From Hyphomicrobiales bacterium (GTDB lineage: Bacteria > Pseudomonadota > Alphaproteobacteria > Rhizobiales > Aestuariivirgaceae), in assembly GCA_026987255.1 (NCBI GenBank), contig JALSNA010000459.1, positions 1 to 6,809 of the forward strand: DNA of 6,809 bases, given 5' to 3'. Below, in pieces: positions 3,932 through 6,809 of this stretch; position 1 is the first letter of the stretch; every line of letters starts with the position of its first letter. Under the pieces are notes generated by a model. That model searched no databases. It was given only the letters and a program-made list of their open reading frames with translations, and had not been told where the DNA came from. Both the position numbers and the translations under genes were made by a program.

Positions 3932-6445
3932 CTAATAAAGACCGCCGGTGCCGGTCGTCAAGCCGCCATCGCCCTCGTCGCTCTCCCCGGAGCCGGCCAG
4001 GCCGCCGGTGATGCTCACGCCCTGGGCCCCCTGGCCCTGTTCGTCCGCGCCGATGACCGGGCCGGTTTCCTCCGGCGGCTCCTCACCGGGCTTGAAGGCC
4101 TCCAGAATGACATTCTTGTCGCCATAGGCGGCGCGGTGGCCGGTCTTGGGGTCGATGGGAATGAGCTGGATGCCCGGCGGGGTACGGAATGGCACGGCGG
4201 GCTTGCCCTTCAGGGCCATGCGCAGGAAATCGGCGACGATGGGTGCGGCCAGATGGCCACCGGAGGCATCCTTGCCCATGGGCCGGGGCCGGTCATAGCC
4301 CACGTAGACCCCCACCACCAGATCCGGCGTATAACCGATGAACCAGGAATCGCGCTCGTCGTTGGTGGTGCCGGTCTTGCCCGCCACCGGCCAGGGGAAA
4401 TCCTTGAAGGCCTTGCGCGCCGTGCCGCGCTGCACGACGCCTTGCAGCATGGAGGTGATCTGGTAGGCGGTATAGGGGTTGATGACCTCCTCGCGGTTCT
4501 CGATGATCTGCGGCTCCGGCTGGTTCTCCCATCTGGCTGCCTTGCACTTGGGGCACTGGCGCTTGTCATGGCGGTAGACGGTGCGCCCGTAGCGGTCCTG
4601 GATGCGGTCGATGAGCGCCGGGGTGATCTTCTTGCCGCCATTGTCGAGCATGGCATAGGCGGCGGTCAGGCGCAGCAAGGTGGTCTCGCCCGCCCCCAGG
4701 GCCATGGAGAGCACCGGCGGCAGATTGGTGTAAATGCCCATCTTGTTGGCCAGCTTGGTGAACTTGCGGATGCCCATGTCATTGGCCAGGCGCACGGTCA
4801 TGACATTGCGCGACTGCTCGATGCCACGGCGCAGGGTGGAGGGGCCGTAATAGCGCTTGGTATAGTTTTTCGGCTTCCAGATGGTGCCGTCACGCTGCTT
4901 GAACTCGATGGGCGCATCGAGCACCACCGAGGCGGGCGTATAGCCATTGTCCAAAGCGGCGGCATAGACGAAGGGCTTGATGGAGGAGCCCGGCTGGCGC
5001 CTGGCCTGGACGGCGCGGTTGAACTGGCTCAGGCCGTGGGAAAAGCCGCCGACCAGCGCCTTGACGCGCCCGGTATGGGGATCCATGACCACCATGGCGC
5101 CCTGCACGGCGGGCACCTGCATGAGGTGATAGCGGCCATTGCCGGCCGGGGCAACGTAGATGATGTCGCCGGGCTTGAGCACCTGGGTGGCCGCCGTCAC
5201 CTTGGGCCCGCGCAGCACGCGGCCCTTCCTGATGCCCTTGGCCTTGCGCGCCCAGGTCATGAACTTCAGCGGGATGACGCCCTTTTCGCGCTGCGGCTTC
5301 AACTTTCCGTCCTTGCCGCGCGCCGGTTGCAGGCCGATGGTGGCAGAGGTCTTGTCCACCGCCAGCACCATGGCCACTTTCCATGGCGCCATGTCGCGCG
5401 GCACCTTGAAGCCGGCCAGAACCTTGCCCCAGTCCGGCGTGGCGGCCAGATCCACATGCCTGAGAGGGCCGCGCCAGCCGCGCGAACGGTCAAAGCGCAG
5501 CAAGGCCCCGGTGAAAGCCTGGCGGGCATAGATCTGCAATTTGGGATCGAGCGTGGTGCGCACCGAAAGGCCGCCCTCATAGAGCACCTTGCCGCCATAG
5601 AGCTTGCGCAGGCGGCGGCGCACCTCCTCGGAGAAGGATTCGGCGGCAAAGAGCTTGGCCCCGAAGGGGCGGATGTGCACGGTGAGCGGCTTTTTCACCG
5701 CCGTTTCATATTCGCCATCCGTCAGGTAGCCGTTCTTGTGCATCTGGCCGAGCACCCAGTTGCGCCGCGCCAGGGCCTTGTCATGATCCTTGTAGGGATC
5801 GAGCCGCCCCGGCATCTTGGGCAGGGCGGCCAGATAGGCCATCTCCTCGGGCTGCAACTGGTCCAGGGTCTTGCCGAAATAGGTCAAGGATGCGCCGGCC
5901 ACGCCATAGGCCCCCCGCCCCAGATAGATCTGGTTGAGATAGAGCTCCAGGATCTTGTCCTTGGAAAAGGCACCCTCGATCTTCATGGAAATGAGCGCCT
6001 CGCGCACCTTGCGCCTGATGGTGCGCTCATTGCTCAACAGGAAGTTCTTGGCCACCTGCTGGGTAATGGTCGAGGCCCCCACGAAGCGGTGCTTGCGGCC
6101 CTTGATGACATACATGGCGTTTTGCGCCATGGCGCGCGCCAGGGCATAGAAGTCCAGCCCGCCGTGGTGATAGAAGTTCTTGTCCTCGGCGGAGATGAAG
6201 GCCTGGATGAGCTTTTTCGGAATGGCGTTGATGGGCACGAAAAGGCGCCGCTCATGGGCATATTCGGCCAGCAGGGAGCCATCGGCGGCATGCACGCGGG
6301 TCAGCACCTTGGGCTGATAGTTCTTCAGCACCGCGGTGTCGGGCAGCGTCTTGGAGGTATCCCAGATGATGTAACCAGCCGCGGCGGCCAGGCCGAGAAA
6401 GATCACGAACCCGGCGGAAAAGAGATATCCGAGAAATTTCAGCAT
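3932..6445 (-). CDS. mrcA: Penicillin-binding protein 1A, bifunctional glycosyltransferase/transpeptidase
   Basis: This class A PBP polymerises lipid II into glycan strands and cross-links the peptides, in the periplasm at the inner membrane. It has 837 residues. A short cytoplasmic start is followed by one membrane helix (about 4-28). The GT51 domain has catalytic Glu87 in EDKNFYHHGGLD, GASTITQQ (123-130), the second Glu region ILELYLNQIYLG (165-176) and GRGAYG. An OB-like insert occupies about 330-440. The transpeptidase has SSIK with nucleophile Ser487 (PGSSIKPF), SRN at 545-547 and KTGTT at 690-694, so both active sites look intact. CPKC (631-634) is a close cysteine pair before the KTG motif. 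The tail after about 785 is Gly/Glu/Asp-rich and probably disordered. The ATG at 6445 gives a proper membrane anchor; its ribosome site is weak (AACGGA). The amidase ends 239 bp upstream; a TATAT about 36 nt before the start is only a possible -10 box. Confidence 0.97.
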   Translation of the reverse strand: MLKFLGYLFSAGFVIFLGLAAAAGYIIWDTSKTLPDTAVLKNYQPKVLTRVHAADGSLLAEYAHERRLFVPINAIPKKLIQAFISAEDKNFYHHGGLDFYALARAMAQNAMYVIKGRKHRFVGASTITQQVAKNFLLSNERTIRRKVREALISMKIEGAFSKDKILELYLNQIYLGRGAYGVAGASLTYFGKTLDQLQPEEMAYLAALPKMPGRLDPYKDHDKALARRNWVLGQMHKNGYLTDGEYETAVKKPLTVHIRPFGAKLFAAESFSEEVRRRLRKLYGGKVLYEGGLSVRTTLDPKLQIYARQAFTGALLRFDRSRGWRGPLRHVDLAATPDWGKVLAGFKVPRDMAPWKVAMVLAVDKTSATIGLQPARGKDGKLKPQREKGVIPLKFMTWARKAKGIRKGRVLRGPKVTAATQVLKPGDIIYVAPAGNGRYHLMQVPAVQGAMVVMDPHTGRVKALVGGFSHGLSQFNRAVQARRQPGSSIKPFVYAAALDNGYTPASVVLDAPIEFKQRDGTIWKPKNYTKRYYGPSTLRRGIEQSRNVMTVRLANDMGIRKFTKLANKMGIYTNLPPVLSMALGAGETTLLRLTAAYAMLDNGGKKITPALIDRIQDRYGRTVYRHDKRQCPKCKAARWENQPEPQIIENREEVINPYTAYQITSMLQGVVQRGTARKAFKDFPWPVAGKTGTTNDERDSWFIGYTPDLVVGVYVGYDRPRPMGKDASGGHLAAPIVADFLRMALKGKPAVPFRTPPGIQLIPIDPKTGHRAAYGDKNVILEAFKPGEEPPEETGPVIGADEQGQGAQGVSITGGLAGSGESDEGDGGLTTGTGGLY

Positions 6446-6684
6446 GTATCCGTTACCAGCCCATTTTCACATGGCCGTAGATATAAGGGGCGCGGCGGGC
6501 TTTTCCCACCCCTTGGCGCGCCGATGAGCGAAATCAAGCGCGCAATGGGTGCGGATTTTGCGCCAGGCGTGTCTTTCGCGCCACGCGGGAACATCCTGGC
6601 GATACAGGGCAATTGTGGCAAAGGCTGGCCACGGCAGACGGAACGCTACGGGCAAGTGATTCGCCTTTAGGGCGCAGACACACC

Positions 6685-6809
6685 CTACTTGTTCCAGGCC
6701 AGATGGTTGATGAAATAGCTCCTGATGGCGCGCACCATGGCGCGCGCCGTCCGCGCCCGCCAGCGGGCCGACTGCATATTGGCCAGATCGGCGGGATTGG
6801 AGACATAGC
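6685..6809 (-). CDS. N-acetylmuramoyl-L-alanine amidase, C-terminal end (partial)
   Basis: Only the last 40 codons are in the window, and the gene runs off the right edge. The peptide begins YVSNPADLANMQSARWRART and ends SYFINHLAWNK, with stop TAG at 6685-6687. This fits the end of the Amidase_3 (AmiC/AmiA) domain: a G-[FY]-[LV]-SNP segment followed by a helix with paired arginines and IxxYF. These zinc amidases cut the bond between MurNAc and L-alanine to split septal peptidoglycan in the periplasm. The zinc ligands and signal peptide lie outside the window. Position directly upstream of mrcA on the same strand agrees with the usual alphaproteobacterial order. The 239-bp gap to mrcA shows no convincing terminator. 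Confidence 0.85.
   Translation of the reverse strand, partial: YVSNPADLANMQSARWRARTARAMVRAIRSYFINHLAWNK

Noticed and set aside
2436..3935. 499-codon plus-strand open frame opposite the decarboxylase
   Set aside because: Same reasoning: it mirrors the decarboxylase, has an Arg/Gly/Gln/His-rich translation and no motif.
4136..6670. 844-codon plus-strand open frame opposite mrcA
   Set aside because: It runs antisense over a clearly real PBP1A gene with intact motifs. In GC-rich coding DNA, antisense frames often lack stops. Its translation is low-complexity (Gly/Ala/His/Leu-rich) with no recognisable domain.
6446..6684. Small gene in the amidase-mrcA gap
   Set aside because: The short open frames here overlap the mrcA start or run antisense, and show no ribosome site or recognisable product.

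Overview
This window looks like chromosomal DNA from a GC-rich alphaproteobacterium. The release factor 2, PBP1A and amidase sequences are all of alphaproteobacterial type: RF2 reads [16 protein letters not shown] and [14 protein letters not shown], and PBP1A carries a cysteine pair and a Gly/Asp-rich tail. From general knowledge, the order amidase - mrcA - prfB is a conserved alphaproteobacterial neighbourhood. Genus cannot be assigned from the sequence.

All supported genes lie on the minus strand, so transcription runs from the right end to the left. In that order they are: the last 40 codons of an N-acetylmuramoyl-L-alanine amidase (6685-6809); a complete bifunctional penicillin-binding protein 1A (mrcA, 3932-6445); a complete group II PLP-dependent decarboxylase of the glutamate/cysteine-sulfinate decarboxylase type (2448-3872); peptide chain release factor 2 (prfB, 1075-2194), which needs the classical programmed +1 frameshift; and a small winged-helix protein with an unrecognised C-terminal domain (176-754). 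Amidase and PBP1A are cell-wall enzymes (septal cleavage and synthesis). RF2 is a translation factor, and the decarboxylase appears to be an insertion into the usual order.

The non-coding DNA is the least ordinary part. The first 170 bases are a tandem, alternating-orientation palindrome array: two 55-bp direct repeats whose 21-nt arms can pair in competing ways. A 28-nt block at its right edge recurs about 700 bp away, on the other side of the winged-helix gene, inside a 101-bp nested inverted repeat (830-930). The two blocks differ by a compensatory base-pair change. The orphan regulator-like gene is therefore bracketed by members of one palindromic repeat family. A different, common type of alphaproteobacterial intergenic palindrome (starting TGTCATTGCCGGGC) sits upstream of prfB at 2294-2382.

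No tRNA, rRNA, CRISPR array, insertion sequence or transposase gene was seen. The long plus-strand open frames opposite mrcA, the decarboxylase and prfB are judged to be GC-driven shadows.
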